From assembly GCF_011759375.1 (NCBI RefSeq), contig NZ_JAARML010000003.1, forward strand, positions 558,001 to 622,000: a DNA stretch of 64,000 nt. The letters run 5' to 3'. This document shows positions 1 to 8,800 of the stretch, in pieces; within the stretch, counting starts at the first letter, position 1; each line of letters opens with the position of its first letter. Below the pieces are notes generated by a model that saw nothing but the letters and a program-made list of their open reading frames with translations, ran no database searches and was not told the origin of the DNA. The position numbers were made by a program, and so were the translations under genes. Source of the stretch: Paraflavitalea devenefica. Its GTDB lineage: Bacteria; Bacteroidota; Bacteroidia; Chitinophagales; Chitinophagaceae.

Positions 1-1
1 A

Positions 2-349
2 GAGTCCAAACTGAAAGCAGGATTTAAGTTGATCTATGGCGAGTCTATTTATAGCTATCTTAAGAACCAACGCCTGACGCGGGCCATCCATTTACTGAGC
101 ACCACCGACGACAATATCCGGCAAATAGCCATCCGCTGCGGTTTTGCGCACGCCACGAATTTTATCGCTGCGTTTCATAAAAAGTACAAGGTCAGGCCAA
201 GTCATTACCGGAGAAGCCAGGTGATCAGTAATAAGTTACTGGCAGGTATTTCCAGGCCCTGCTTCACCGACATGCTGCCTATCGTTACGCCTCAGCCTGC
301 TGAAAGTATTATCAGGATGGCATCTGGTCAGGTCATTCGCCAGGCGTGA
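2..349 (+). CDS. AraC-family transcriptional regulator, C-terminal part (5' end outside window)
   Basis: The open frame runs from the first bases of the window without a stop, so this is the 3' end of a longer gene; the TTG at 29 is unlikely to be a true start. The visible residues match the AraC/XylS double helix-turn-helix DNA-binding domain: a GFKLIYGESIYSYLKNQRL segment, an A..LL..TDDNIRQIAIRCGF second HTH, and the closing FHKKYKVRPSHYR signature. About 40 residues follow the domain. The ligand-sensing part lies upstream and cannot be seen, so the regulated pathway is unknown. A strong hairpin terminator lies about 70 bp downstream. Confidence 0.85.
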   Translation, partial: ESKLKAGFKLIYGESIYSYLKNQRLTRAIHLLSTTDDNIRQIAIRCGFAHATNFIAAFHKKYKVRPSHYRRSQVISNKLLAGISRPCFTDMLPIVTPQPAESIIRMASGQVIRQA

Positions 350-417
350 GTGGGAGAGGGGGAGTTGCCCGGCCTGGATTACCTGCGGTGATCCTCTCCG
401 CATTTGCATTACCCAAA

Positions 418-453
418 GGCCCCAGGCACGCTGTCGCGTGCCAGGGCTTTTTT
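418..453 (+). terminator. Intrinsic terminator after the AraC-type gene
   Basis: GGCACGC (425-431) pairs with GCGTGCC (436-442) around a TGTC loop. The stem is extended by C-rich/G-rich flanks, and six T residues follow at 448-453. It fits termination of the gene ending at 349. Confidence 0.75.
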
Positions 454-504
454 GTTTGTTCGCGCCTGCGAGCGAGCTCGCGGCGCTGCCAAACAAAAAA
501 GCCC
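444..504. repeat. 15-bp perfect inverted repeat joining two opposed terminators
   Basis: GGGCTTTTTTGTTTG at 444-458 is the exact reverse complement of 490-504. The arms combine the T-tract of the plus-strand terminator (418-453) with that of the minus-strand terminator (495-522). The spacer is itself self-complementary: GCGCC at 462-466 with GGCGC at 482-486, and a GCGAGCTCGC palindrome at 472-481. Confidence 0.75.
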
Positions 505-522
505 CGCACTTTCGTGCGAGGC
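495..522 (-). terminator. Intrinsic terminator of tRNA-Gln
   Basis: Read on the minus strand, GCCTCGCAC, a GAAA tetraloop and GTGCGGGGC are followed by six T. It begins a few bases past the 3' end of tRNA-Gln. Confidence 0.8.
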
Positions 523-527
523 CTTTG

Positions 528-598
528 TTGCCCGACCAGGATTCGAACCTAGACAAACTGAACCAAAATCAGTTGTACTACCATTATACTATCGGGCA
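528..598 (-). tRNA. tRNA-Gln (anticodon TTG)
   Basis: On the minus strand a 7-bp acceptor stem TGCCCGA/TCGGGCA closes a standard cloverleaf. The anticodon stem ACTGA/TCAGT carries loop TTTTGGT, giving anticodon TTG for Gln. The T arm contains GGTTCGAATCC. The discriminator base is A and no CCA is encoded. A terminator follows directly, so this is a single-gene unit. Confidence 0.93.
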
Positions 599-769
599 GC
601 CTTGCCAATTTCTCAATTGGGAGTGCAAAAATAGGGTTTCCGGCGATTTACGCCAAATGGTTTTTGAGAAAAAATAGCTATTCTCCTCACATTCTTTCTT
701 TTACCGGTAATCAAAACCAGTCTGCCCAGACAGGAATTATTGTTTAATTTCCCATTAAACCCACTGCAC

Positions 770-2074
770 ATGAGAAATTCTTCTACCCGTCGCTCCTTTC
801 TCCATAAAGCGGGCTTATTTTCCGCTACTGGTCTGTTAACGGCACTTACCCAGCCGGCCTGGAGCCGTGGCCTTGATCATGCCTTGCAACAGGCCGCCGG
901 CATGCCCCCGGATGCACTGGCCGGTGATGAGGACTTCTGGTATTATATTCAGCAATGTTATACCGCATCACCTTCGCTCATTAACCTCAATAATGGAGGC
1001 GTAGCGCCTTCTCCCAAACCGGTACAGGAAGCCATGAAGCGTTTTCACGACCTCAGCAATGAAGCGCCCAGCTATTATATGTGGCGTATACTGGACCAGG
1101 GCAGGGAACCGCTGCGCAGGGAGCTGGCCGCCCTGGCAGGCTGTGAAGCAGAAGAGATAGCTATCCACCGCAATGCCTCAGAGGCCCTGGAAACCGTGAT
1201 CTTCGGATTGCCCCTAAAAGCAGGCGATGAAGTGGTGCTGTGTAAACAGGATTATCCCAATATGATGAATGCCTGGATACAACGGGAGTTGCGGGAAGGC
1301 ATCAAGCTAATATGGGTGAACCTGGACCTGCCCAGTGAAGACAATGATTACCTGGTAAGCTCCTACACGAAAGTATTTACTGCCAAAACCAAAGTGGTGC
1401 ACCTTACCCACGTTATTAACTGGAACGGACAGATCATGCCCGTACGGAAGATTGCCGATGCGGCACACCTGCGCGGCATTGAAGTGGTGGTGGATGGGGC
1501 GCACAGCTTTGCCCATTTCCCTTATACCCTACCAGCACTGGGGGCTGATTATTTTGGCACCAGTCTGCATAAATGGCTGAGCGCCTGTATTGGAAGCGGC
1601 CTTTTATATGTTAAGAAAGACAAGATCAAGAACCTGTACCCGCTGTTTGCGGCGGCCGATCCCAAAAGCGGGGACATCCGTAAGTTTGAGGCAACAGGGA
1701 CCCGTCCCTTTTTCATTGAACAGGCCATTGGGAAAGCCATCGAGTTTTATGATATGATCGGCGCTGAACGGAAAGCGCAACGGCTGTTCTACCTGAAAAA
1801 CTACTGGATGAGCCGGGTAAAAGACATTCCTAAAGTACAATTGGGCACCTCCATGAAGCCTGGTTTTGGCTGCGCCATCGGGTTGGTCAATGTGGAGGGG
1901 AAGAAACCTGCCGAACTGGAAGCATTCCTGTTGACAAATTATAAAGTACACACCACCACGATAGATTATGAAAATCTTAAAGGAGTGCGGGTAACGCCCA
2001 ATGTATATACCACTACTAAAAACCTCGATGTATTGATCCGGGGTATTGAACAGTTTGCCAAAGGAGGTTTTTAA
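770..2074 (+). CDS. Tat-exported PLP-dependent class V aminotransferase-like protein (isopenicillin-N epimerase-like)
   Basis: 434 residues from the ATG at 770; an upstream in-frame TTG (740) would put extra residues before the signal and is rejected. The N-terminus carries a twin-arginine motif, STRRSFLHKAG, followed by a hydrophobic stretch and an Ala-rich cleavage region, so export to the periplasm with bound cofactor is likely. The rest has the class V aminotransferase/cysteine desulfurase fold: INLNNGGVAPSP near the start, the HRNASEALE segment, VVDGAHSFAHFP holding the cofactor-binding Asp, and SLHKW, whose Lys (residue 268) should form the Schiff base with PLP. Closest in layout to isopenicillin-N epimerase-like proteins; the true substrate is unknown. 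It converges with the OmpA gene, with 7 bp between stops. Confidence 0.85.
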   Translation: MRNSSTRRSFLHKAGLFSATGLLTALTQPAWSRGLDHALQQAAGMPPDALAGDEDFWYYIQQCYTASPSLINLNNGGVAPSPKPVQEAMKRFHDLSNEAPSYYMWRILDQGREPLRRELAALAGCEAEEIAIHRNASEALETVIFGLPLKAGDEVVLCKQDYPNMMNAWIQRELREGIKLIWVNLDLPSEDNDYLVSSYTKVFTAKTKVVHLTHVINWNGQIMPVRKIADAAHLRGIEVVVDGAHSFAHFPYTLPALGADYFGTSLHKWLSACIGSGLLYVKKDKIKNLYPLFAAADPKSGDIRKFEATGTRPFFIEQAIGKAIEFYDMIGAERKAQRLFYLKNYWMSRVKDIPKVQLGTSMKPGFGCAIGLVNVEGKKPAELEAFLLTNYKVHTTTIDYENLKGVRVTPNVYTTTKNLDVLIRGIEQFAKGGF

Positions 2075-2081
2075 TAGCGTA

Positions 2082-2945
2082 TTACTTATTGACTATTTTA
2101 ATTTCCACCCGCCTGTTTTTGGACATTTCCATGGGCGTGCGTTCTGCAGGGAATAATTTACGGCTGCTGCCAAATCCTTGATAGCTCATACGGGCCCGGG
2201 AAATACCGGCATTTACCAGGTAGTCGTAAATAGCTTTGGCCCGTTCTACTGACAGGTTATTGGTGCCAAGATCACTGTCAGGGCCATCTCCTCCCGATAA
2301 GCAACAGATATGGCCATGGATCTCAATTTGCAGGTTGGGATTGTCCTGCATCGCCTTCAATAACTCCTGCAGAATAGGGTAAGATCCCTGTAAAAGATAA
2401 TGGCGCCCCGGCACAAAGTTCATATCAGGCAGTACCAGTGTACTTCCTGCTTTGGTGGCGGAATCATTAATGAGCGTGGCGAGGGCAGGTTTTTTAACTT
2501 CCAGCGCCTGTTCCTCGACAGGTGGCGGCGCCTGTGCAATAACCTGTTTAACAAAAACAAGCTCTACACGCCGGTTGATGGCCCGGGCTGCATCGGTAGC
2601 CGCAGGGTTGAGGGGCATGCGCTTTCCCAATGCTGCTTCCTGGCTGAAAAGGGAAGGAGGGAGGCCCTTGCCACCCAGGTATTCTTTGGCAGCTTTAACC
2701 CGCTGTTGCGAGAGGGAGTCATTGTATATATGGGAACCTATGAAGTCACAATGCCCCTTGAGCGTGACCTGTGTGATGGTGGCCGCCCGATTGGCCTGTA
2801 AAAAACTATCCAGTGTAATTGCCGACCGTGGCGTGATCAAAGACTGGTTGTAATCAAAATGTATCAGCAGGGTATCAGGGGTCACTTGCGATTGGGCAGC
2901 GCCCCGGCAAAGGACCAGGAGTAATAATAAGCACCGGAATTTCAT
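2082..2945 (-). CDS. Secreted protein with two OmpA C-terminal-like domains
   Basis: 287 residues if started at the ATG at 2945, which gives a typical signal peptide (MKFRCLLLLLVLCRGAAQSQ); the longer frame to 3011 adds residues before the signal. Two OmpA/MotB-type peptidoglycan-binding modules are visible. The first has IHFDYNQSLITP, LKGHCDFIGS and a closing RAINRRVELVF. The second has IEIHGHICC, LSVERAKAIYDYL and the final NRRVEIKI. The spacer between them is Ala/Pro/Val rich. Such proteins tether the outer membrane to the cell wall. No beta-barrel domain is present, so it is probably a periplasmic binder. The Cys-Cys pair after GHI in the second module is unusual for the family. Confidence 0.8.
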   Translation of the reverse strand: MKFRCLLLLLVLCRGAAQSQVTPDTLLIHFDYNQSLITPRSAITLDSFLQANRAATITQVTLKGHCDFIGSHIYNDSLSQQRVKAAKEYLGGKGLPPSLFSQEAALGKRMPLNPAATDAARAINRRVELVFVKQVIAQAPPPVEEQALEVKKPALATLINDSATKAGSTLVLPDMNFVPGRHYLLQGSYPILQELLKAMQDNPNLQIEIHGHICCLSGGDGPDSDLGTNNLSVERAKAIYDYLVNAGISRARMSYQGFGSSRKLFPAERTPMEMSKNRRVEIKIVNK

Positions 2946-3061
2946 ACAGGAAGTTTTATCGTTTACAAATAAGACGCAGGGATCCTGCCAAGGGTTGGGG
3001 TAGACAAACAAAAGGGACGACCGGTGGTCATCCCTTTGGTATATTATCCTTGCATGGATAG

Positions 3062-4339
3062 TTACTTTGCTTTGACGAGGTAATAGTTCTTTTTCCCTTT
3101 TTGAACCAGCAGGTACTGACCATGCAGTAACCGGGTGTTGTCTATATTAAGCGCAATGCTATCTACTTTTTTACGGTTGACGCTTACGCCACCACCCTGC
3201 ACGTTCTTGCGGGCTTCGCCCTTACTGGGGAAAATGCCTGTTTCGGCCAGGAAGGTAACAATATCAACCCCGGCGCTGATCTTATCAGCAGCGTAGTCAA
3301 ATTTTACCACGCCATCCATCCCTTCCAGGTCTTCCACGCTGAGTGCTTCAGCAGGAGCGTGCTGGTTGGCAAATAACTTTTCCGTGGTTTCAATGGCTTT
3401 CCTGTATTCTTCTTCGCCATGCACAAAAACAGTTACGGCGCGGGCAAGGGCCTTTTGTAATTCCCGGGCGCCTGCGTCCTGCTGGTGCTTTGCCAACAGC
3501 TCGTCAATAGCAGGCTGGGGGAGGAAGGTGAATATCTTAATCCACTTCTCTGCATCGGAATCGGAAGCGTTCAGCCAGAACTGGTAAAACTGGTAGGGGG
3601 TGGTTTTGCCGGGGTCAAGCCATACATTCCCTTTTTCGGTTTTACCAAACTTGCCGCCATCGGCCTTGGTGATGAGCGGGCAGGTAAAGGCAAAAGCTTC
3701 GCCGCCGGCTTTACGGCGCACCAGCTCGGTACCGGTAGTGATATTGCCCCATTGGTCACTGCCACCCATCTGGAGTTTGCAGTTTTTGTGGGCATACAGC
3801 CAGTAAAAATCATATCCCTGCATGAGCTGGTAGGCAAATTCGGTATAACTGATACCCGTATCGCCTTCAATGCGCTTTTTTACGCTGTCTTTGGCCATCA
3901 TATAGTTCACCGTAAGGTGCTTGCCTACATCCCGCAGGAAATGGATAAAAGAAATATTCTTAAACCAGTCGTAGTTATTCACCATTTCAGCCGCATTCGG
4001 CCTGGCAGGATCGAAGTCCAGGAACCTGGCCAGTTGATTCCGGATACCTTCCACATTTACCTGTAACTGCTCTTCACTCAATAGGTTACGTTCTTCGCTT
4101 TTCATGGAGGGATCGCCAATCATACCCGTAGCGCCCCCCAGCAGGGCAATGGGTTTATGTCCGGCTTTTTGCAGGTGCACCAGCAATAAAATAGGTACCA
4201 GGCTGCCGATATGCAGGCTGTCGGCCGTGGGGTCGAAACCGATATAGGCGGTGGTCATCTCTTTCTTCAGTTGCTCTTCGGTACCGGGCATTATATCCTG
4301 GAGCATGCCTCTCCATCGTAATTCTTCTATCAGGTTCAT
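3062..4339 (-). CDS. tyrS: Tyrosyl-tRNA synthetase
   Basis: 425 residues, full length for bacterial TyrRS. It charges tRNA-Tyr with tyrosine using ATP in the cytoplasm. The class I signature HIGS is at residues 43-46 (in ADSLHIGSL). The second ATP-binding signature is a KFGKT variant at 230-234. The tyrosine-binding region YQLMQGYDFYWL and GGSDQWGN are intact. The C-terminus holds the S4-like RNA-binding domain (GVSVNRKKVDS). It is transcribed alone on the minus strand; the next minus-strand gene, the OmpA-domain gene, starts 116 bp downstream. Confidence 0.97.
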   Translation of the reverse strand: MNLIEELRWRGMLQDIMPGTEEQLKKEMTTAYIGFDPTADSLHIGSLVPILLLVHLQKAGHKPIALLGGATGMIGDPSMKSEERNLLSEEQLQVNVEGIRNQLARFLDFDPARPNAAEMVNNYDWFKNISFIHFLRDVGKHLTVNYMMAKDSVKKRIEGDTGISYTEFAYQLMQGYDFYWLYAHKNCKLQMGGSDQWGNITTGTELVRRKAGGEAFAFTCPLITKADGGKFGKTEKGNVWLDPGKTTPYQFYQFWLNASDSDAEKWIKIFTFLPQPAIDELLAKHQQDAGARELQKALARAVTVFVHGEEEYRKAIETTEKLFANQHAPAEALSVEDLEGMDGVVKFDYAADKISAGVDIVTFLAETGIFPSKGEARKNVQGGGVSVNRKKVDSIALNIDNTRLLHGQYLLVQKGKKNYYLVKAK

Positions 4340-4671
4340 AATATGTATATCTTTGACGTTGAACAGCTAATGGTATTTCCTTATTAACAAAAAACAGCAG
4401 CAAACTTTTTTGGCTTCTATCGCGTATGTTATAAGGGTTTATGTCCTCATTTACAGGTAAATCAATGAATTGTGCAAATGTAAGGATTACGGCAGGTTTA
4501 CCCGGACAGAAGCAATATTTTCGTTATAAAATCGTTAGCCAAACCAGGGTTTCAGGGCAGCCGTAAATGGCTTATTTTTCAGTAGATCAGCCTGCTACCT
4601 GGGTTACGTACAGCCAATGTCTTAATGAAATAACTTTGTCAATGAAATTGCTTATTCCGAAAATTGGTATA
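4340..4671. other. Divergent intergenic region between tyrS and the PorV/PorQ-like gene
   Basis: 332 bp with no convincing gene. It holds the divergent control sequences: TAACTTTG at 4631-4638 (plus) and CAAATGTA at 4475-4482, which reads TACATTTG on the minus strand. Both match the Bacteroidetes TAnnTTTG -7 element, but neither has a clear -33 TTTG at the right distance. Confidence 0.5.
4631..4638 (+). promoter_or_regulatory. -7 promoter element for the PorV/PorQ-PorU2 operon
   Basis: TAACTTTG matches TAnnTTTG exactly and lies 34 bp before the chosen ATG at 4672. It falls inside the longer open frame beginning at 4567, which argues for the later start. No good -33 box was found. Confidence 0.45.
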
Positions 4672-5784
4672 ATGAAGAGCCTTTTATGTGTTGTCGTAAC
4701 CCTTGTGATGCTGTTATCACAGTCAAGTGTTTATGCTCAATTCCGAAAATACTCCAATGAATTCCTCAATATAGGTGCCGGTGCACGGGGCCTGGCCATG
4801 GGCAGTGCGCAGGTAGCCAGCGTACGTGATGGAACCGCCGGATATTGGAACCCGGCCGGCCTGGTCAATGTAAAAGACCAGCCCCAGTTGAACCTGATGC
4901 ATGCTGAATATTTTGCCGGTATTGGCAAATACGATTACGGCAGCCTGGCCATCCCCCTGAAAGACAATAAACGGGTACTTGCCTTGTCATTGCTCCGTTT
5001 TGCGGTAGATGATATTCCCAATACCATCTTCCTCGTAGAAGCAGATGGCACCATCAACTATAATAACATTACCAGTTTTTCTTCTGCCGATTATGCATTC
5101 CTCTTATCCTTTGCCCAGCCTGTAAAGCTCCGCGATCCGCAGAAGAGCTTAAGCATTGGCGCCAATGCCAAAGTGATTCACCGCAAAGCGGGTGATTTTG
5201 CTACCGGCTGGGGATTTGGTTTTGACCTGGGCGTTCAATACAAAAGCAAACGGCTGCAACTGGGAGCTGTGGTGAGGGACGTTACTACTACTTTCAATGC
5301 CTGGACATTCAATCTGAATGAGCGGGAGCGGGAAGTGTTCTTCATGACCAAAAATGAAATACCTGTTAAATCTACTGAAATGACTGCTCCCAGGCTGATA
5401 CTGGGGGGCGCTTATAATTTTAAGATTAACCGCAACCTGGGCCTGCTGCTGGAGGCGAACGCTGATCTCACTTTTGATGGAAAGCGGAATACGGTGTGGG
5501 GATCCGATGTGGTGAGCGTGGACCCGAAGATCGGGCTGGAACTGGCCTGGAAAGACGTTTTCTTTGTACGCGGCGGCGTCAACAACTTTCAGCAGGGCCT
5601 GGATGACGATGATATCACCAACCAAAAAAAAGTATGGATTTATCAGCCAAGTGTAGGCGCTGGTTTTAAAATATCCGATGTACAGATTGATTATGCCTTT
5701 ACGAACCTGGCCAATCAATCCAATCCGTTATATACCCATGTTTTTTCACTAAAACTGGACCTGAGGAAAAAACAGAAAAAGTAG
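4672..5784 (+). CDS. PorV/PorQ family outer-membrane beta-barrel protein
   Basis: 370 residues from the ATG at 4672, which begins a clean signal peptide (MKSLLCVVVTLVMLL, then VYAQF). The mature N-terminus has the family signature NIGAGARGLAMGSAQVA followed by GTAGYWNPAGL, typical of the FadL-like PorV/PorQ barrel family. In type IX secretion, PorV shuttles substrates from the translocon to the PorU sortase, and PorQ has a related role. The gene sits 39 bp upstream of a huge C25 peptidase gene, the same pairing as porV/porU in other Bacteroidetes, so joint function in secretion or surface attachment is inferred. Which subtype (V, Q or a paralogue) cannot be fixed by eye. Confidence 0.85.
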   Translation: MKSLLCVVVTLVMLLSQSSVYAQFRKYSNEFLNIGAGARGLAMGSAQVASVRDGTAGYWNPAGLVNVKDQPQLNLMHAEYFAGIGKYDYGSLAIPLKDNKRVLALSLLRFAVDDIPNTIFLVEADGTINYNNITSFSSADYAFLLSFAQPVKLRDPQKSLSIGANAKVIHRKAGDFATGWGFGFDLGVQYKSKRLQLGAVVRDVTTTFNAWTFNLNEREREVFFMTKNEIPVKSTEMTAPRLILGGAYNFKINRNLGLLLEANADLTFDGKRNTVWGSDVVSVDPKIGLELAWKDVFFVRGGVNNFQQGLDDDDITNQKKVWIYQPSVGAGFKISDVQIDYAFTNLANQSNPLYTHVFSLKLDLRKKQKK

Positions 5785-5823
5785 TTTTCCTGAACCCTAT
5801 CGAGAACCTTGAAACATCATACT

Positions 5824-8800
5824 ATGAAGAGAATTTTTACACTGTTGTTAATGCTGGCGGCTTTGTCAGGTGCAGGCCAGTCATTTAACAATGAATGGAT
5901 AAAGTTCAATCAGACTTATTATAAGTTCAAAGTAGCTAATTATGAAGGCTTACTGCGTATTTCCAAAGCAACCCTGGATGCTGCCGGTATTGGCGATGCG
6001 CAGGTGCAGTTTTTTGAACTGTGGCGCAATGGCGTAAAAGTGCCCTTCTATCCTTCTGTAGCCAGTGGCACGCTTCCTTCCAACGGATACCTCGAATTCT
6101 GGGCCCAGCAGAATGATGGCAAGCCAGACCGGGCCTTATACCGCGATCCCAGTTACCAGCATGCAGACAAGTATAGTTTATTTACAGATACCGCGGTCTA
6201 TTTCCTCAGTGTGAATACCGATCAGTCGGGTTCCCGGTATGTGGACGTGACGAATAATACAGGAGGCCCTGTACCGCCTGTGGAGCCCTACTTCATGCAC
6301 ACGGCCGGCAAATACTTTAATGATAAGATCAACCTGGGATTTGCCGTTGACCTAAAAGAATACCTCTATTCTTCCTCTTATGACAAGGGAGAGTACTGGT
6401 CTTCGGGCAGTATTACGCCTGCCGTATCCAATAGTACCTCTCTCAATAATCTTTATGTATATGGCAGTGGTCCCGACGCCACCCTGAAATTCGGCGTATC
6501 GGGCAATGCGTTGAATGCACGCACCGTGAAAGTCAATGTTGGCGGTACGTTGGTGAAAGATGTGGTCATGGATTATTTTAACGACCTGCATACCACGGCT
6601 ACAGTCCCATTAACTAATATCAGTAGTGGTACAGCCACTGTACAGTTTACAAATGGATCTGCTATTGCGACCGACCGTTTTGTGGCATCGTACTATGAAC
6701 TTACCTATCCGCGGGAGTTTAAGTTTGGCAATGCGACCAATTTTAAATTTACGCTTCCTGCAAAAGCTGCCGGCTATTTCCTGGCCATCAAGGATTTCAA
6801 CTACGGAAGCCTGCCGCCTGTATTGTATGATATGGCCCTGGGCGAACGCTATGTAGGGGATATTACCACTACGCCGGGATCTATACTCTTTGCACTCCCC
6901 GGCTCAGCCGCTGCCAGGAACCTGGTATTGGTAAATGCAGGAGCCGCCAATGTGGGCGCTGTTAATGCGCTCACCTCAAAAACCTTTGTTAACTATTCAC
7001 TGGCGGCAAACCAGGGCAATTATTTGATCATTTCCCACCCCCTGCTTTACACAGGATCATCCGGTAATAATCCTGTAAATGACTATAAAGCCTATCGTGA
7101 ATCATCCGACGGCGGGTCAAATAAGGTGTTGATCGCAAACATAGATGAACTGGTGGACCAGTTTGCTTTCGGTATCAAAAAACACCCGCTTTCTGTAAGG
7201 AACTTTATACGTTATGCAAGGGCCACCTTTGCCGACCAGCTCAAGGATGTGCTGCTCATCGGGCGGGGTATGGTCTATACTGAATACTGGGGGCGGCAGT
7301 CGGATCCCCTGGCAGACAGGCTGAATATTATACCCACTTTTGGTCATCCTGCTTCGGATAACCTGCTCAGTGCCGCCACCTTAACCAGTACGGTTTCGCT
7401 TACGCCTATCGGGCGATTGTCGGTAGTGAATGGCAGAGAAATTGAAGATTACCTCGAAAAGGTTAAAGAATATGAGAGTGTGCAGCGTAATGCACCCAAT
7501 ACACTGGCCGGCCGTGGCTGGATGAAAAATGTAGTACAGGTTACAGGATCCAGTGACTCCTACCTGGGAACAGTTTTGTGTAACTACATGGGTGTATATA
7601 AACAAATTATTGAGGATACCTTATTTGGCGGCAAAGCATCTACTTTTTGTAAAATACTGGCCGGTACATCAGATCAGTCTATGACAGATCAAATTAACCG
7701 GCTGTTTGGAGAAGGTATATGTTTTCTCAATTATTTTGGCCACTCTTCTGCTACTAACCTTGAGTTTAACCTTGATAATCCCCAGAACTATAATAACCAG
7801 GGCAAATACCCGGTGTTCTTTGTAAATGGTTGTAACGCAGGTAACTTCTTTACCTGGTACCCCCAGCGGCTGTCGGCGAATGAAACTTTATCAGAGAAAT
7901 TCGTACTGGCCAAACAACGGGGAAGTATTGCATTTGTGGCGAGTACTCACTTTGGTATTGTGAACTACCTGAATCTTTACCTGACCAACCTGTATAATAC
8001 TATCGGGCGGACAGACTATAATAAAACACTTGGTGAAACCTCGCGGGATGCCTTTCAGCTCATGATCAATGCTACCGGCCCCAGTGATTTCTACACGCGG
8101 TTACATGCAGAGCAAATTACCTTAAATGGAGATCCGGCTTTGCGTATCAATGCCCAGGGAAGGCCTGATTATGCCATAGAAGAATCTATGGTCATGGTTA
8201 ATCCTTCTTTTATTTCTATTGCCGAAACGCACTTTGAGTTAAAAGCCAGCTTCATAAACCTTGGCCGGGCAGTCAGCGATTCTATCGTTGTGCAGGTAAA
8301 ACAACAATATCCCAATGGCAGTACTGCTATTTTGTACCGAGAAAAAATAGCGGGTATACGGTATATGGATTCTGTCAACCTCATGGTACCCATTGTTGCT
8401 ACCCGTGATAAGGGATCCCATATCTTCACTATATCAGTAGATGATGCCGGGGAAGTGGATGAAGTGACAGAGAATAATAACACTGTTACCAAGCTGGTAA
8501 ATATTTACCAGGATGAAGCAAGACCTACTTATCCCTATAATTATGCCATTATAAAAGACCCCACACAGAAATTGATCGCTTCAACGGCTAATCCGTTTAG
8601 TGCGTTGAAAGAGTACATTATGGAGGTAGACACTTCTGAGAAATTTAATTCTTTTGATAAAAGGTCCCGGACCGTTTCTGCCACAGGAGGAATTGTTGAA
8701 TTTGATCCGCAACTAAGCTACAAGGATAGTACTGTATATTACTGGCGTGTTTCGCCTGTTCCTCCTGCTAATGGAAGCTATCAGTGGTCCAATCACTCCT

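Noticed and set aside
404..677. Plus-strand open frames across the terminators and tRNA-Gln
   Set aside because: They read through a well-formed tRNA and two hairpin terminators; no real protein is expected.
2400..2853. Two overlapping plus-strand open frames of 133 codons
   Set aside because: They lie antisense within the OmpA-domain gene, overlap each other in different frames and show no recognisable motif.
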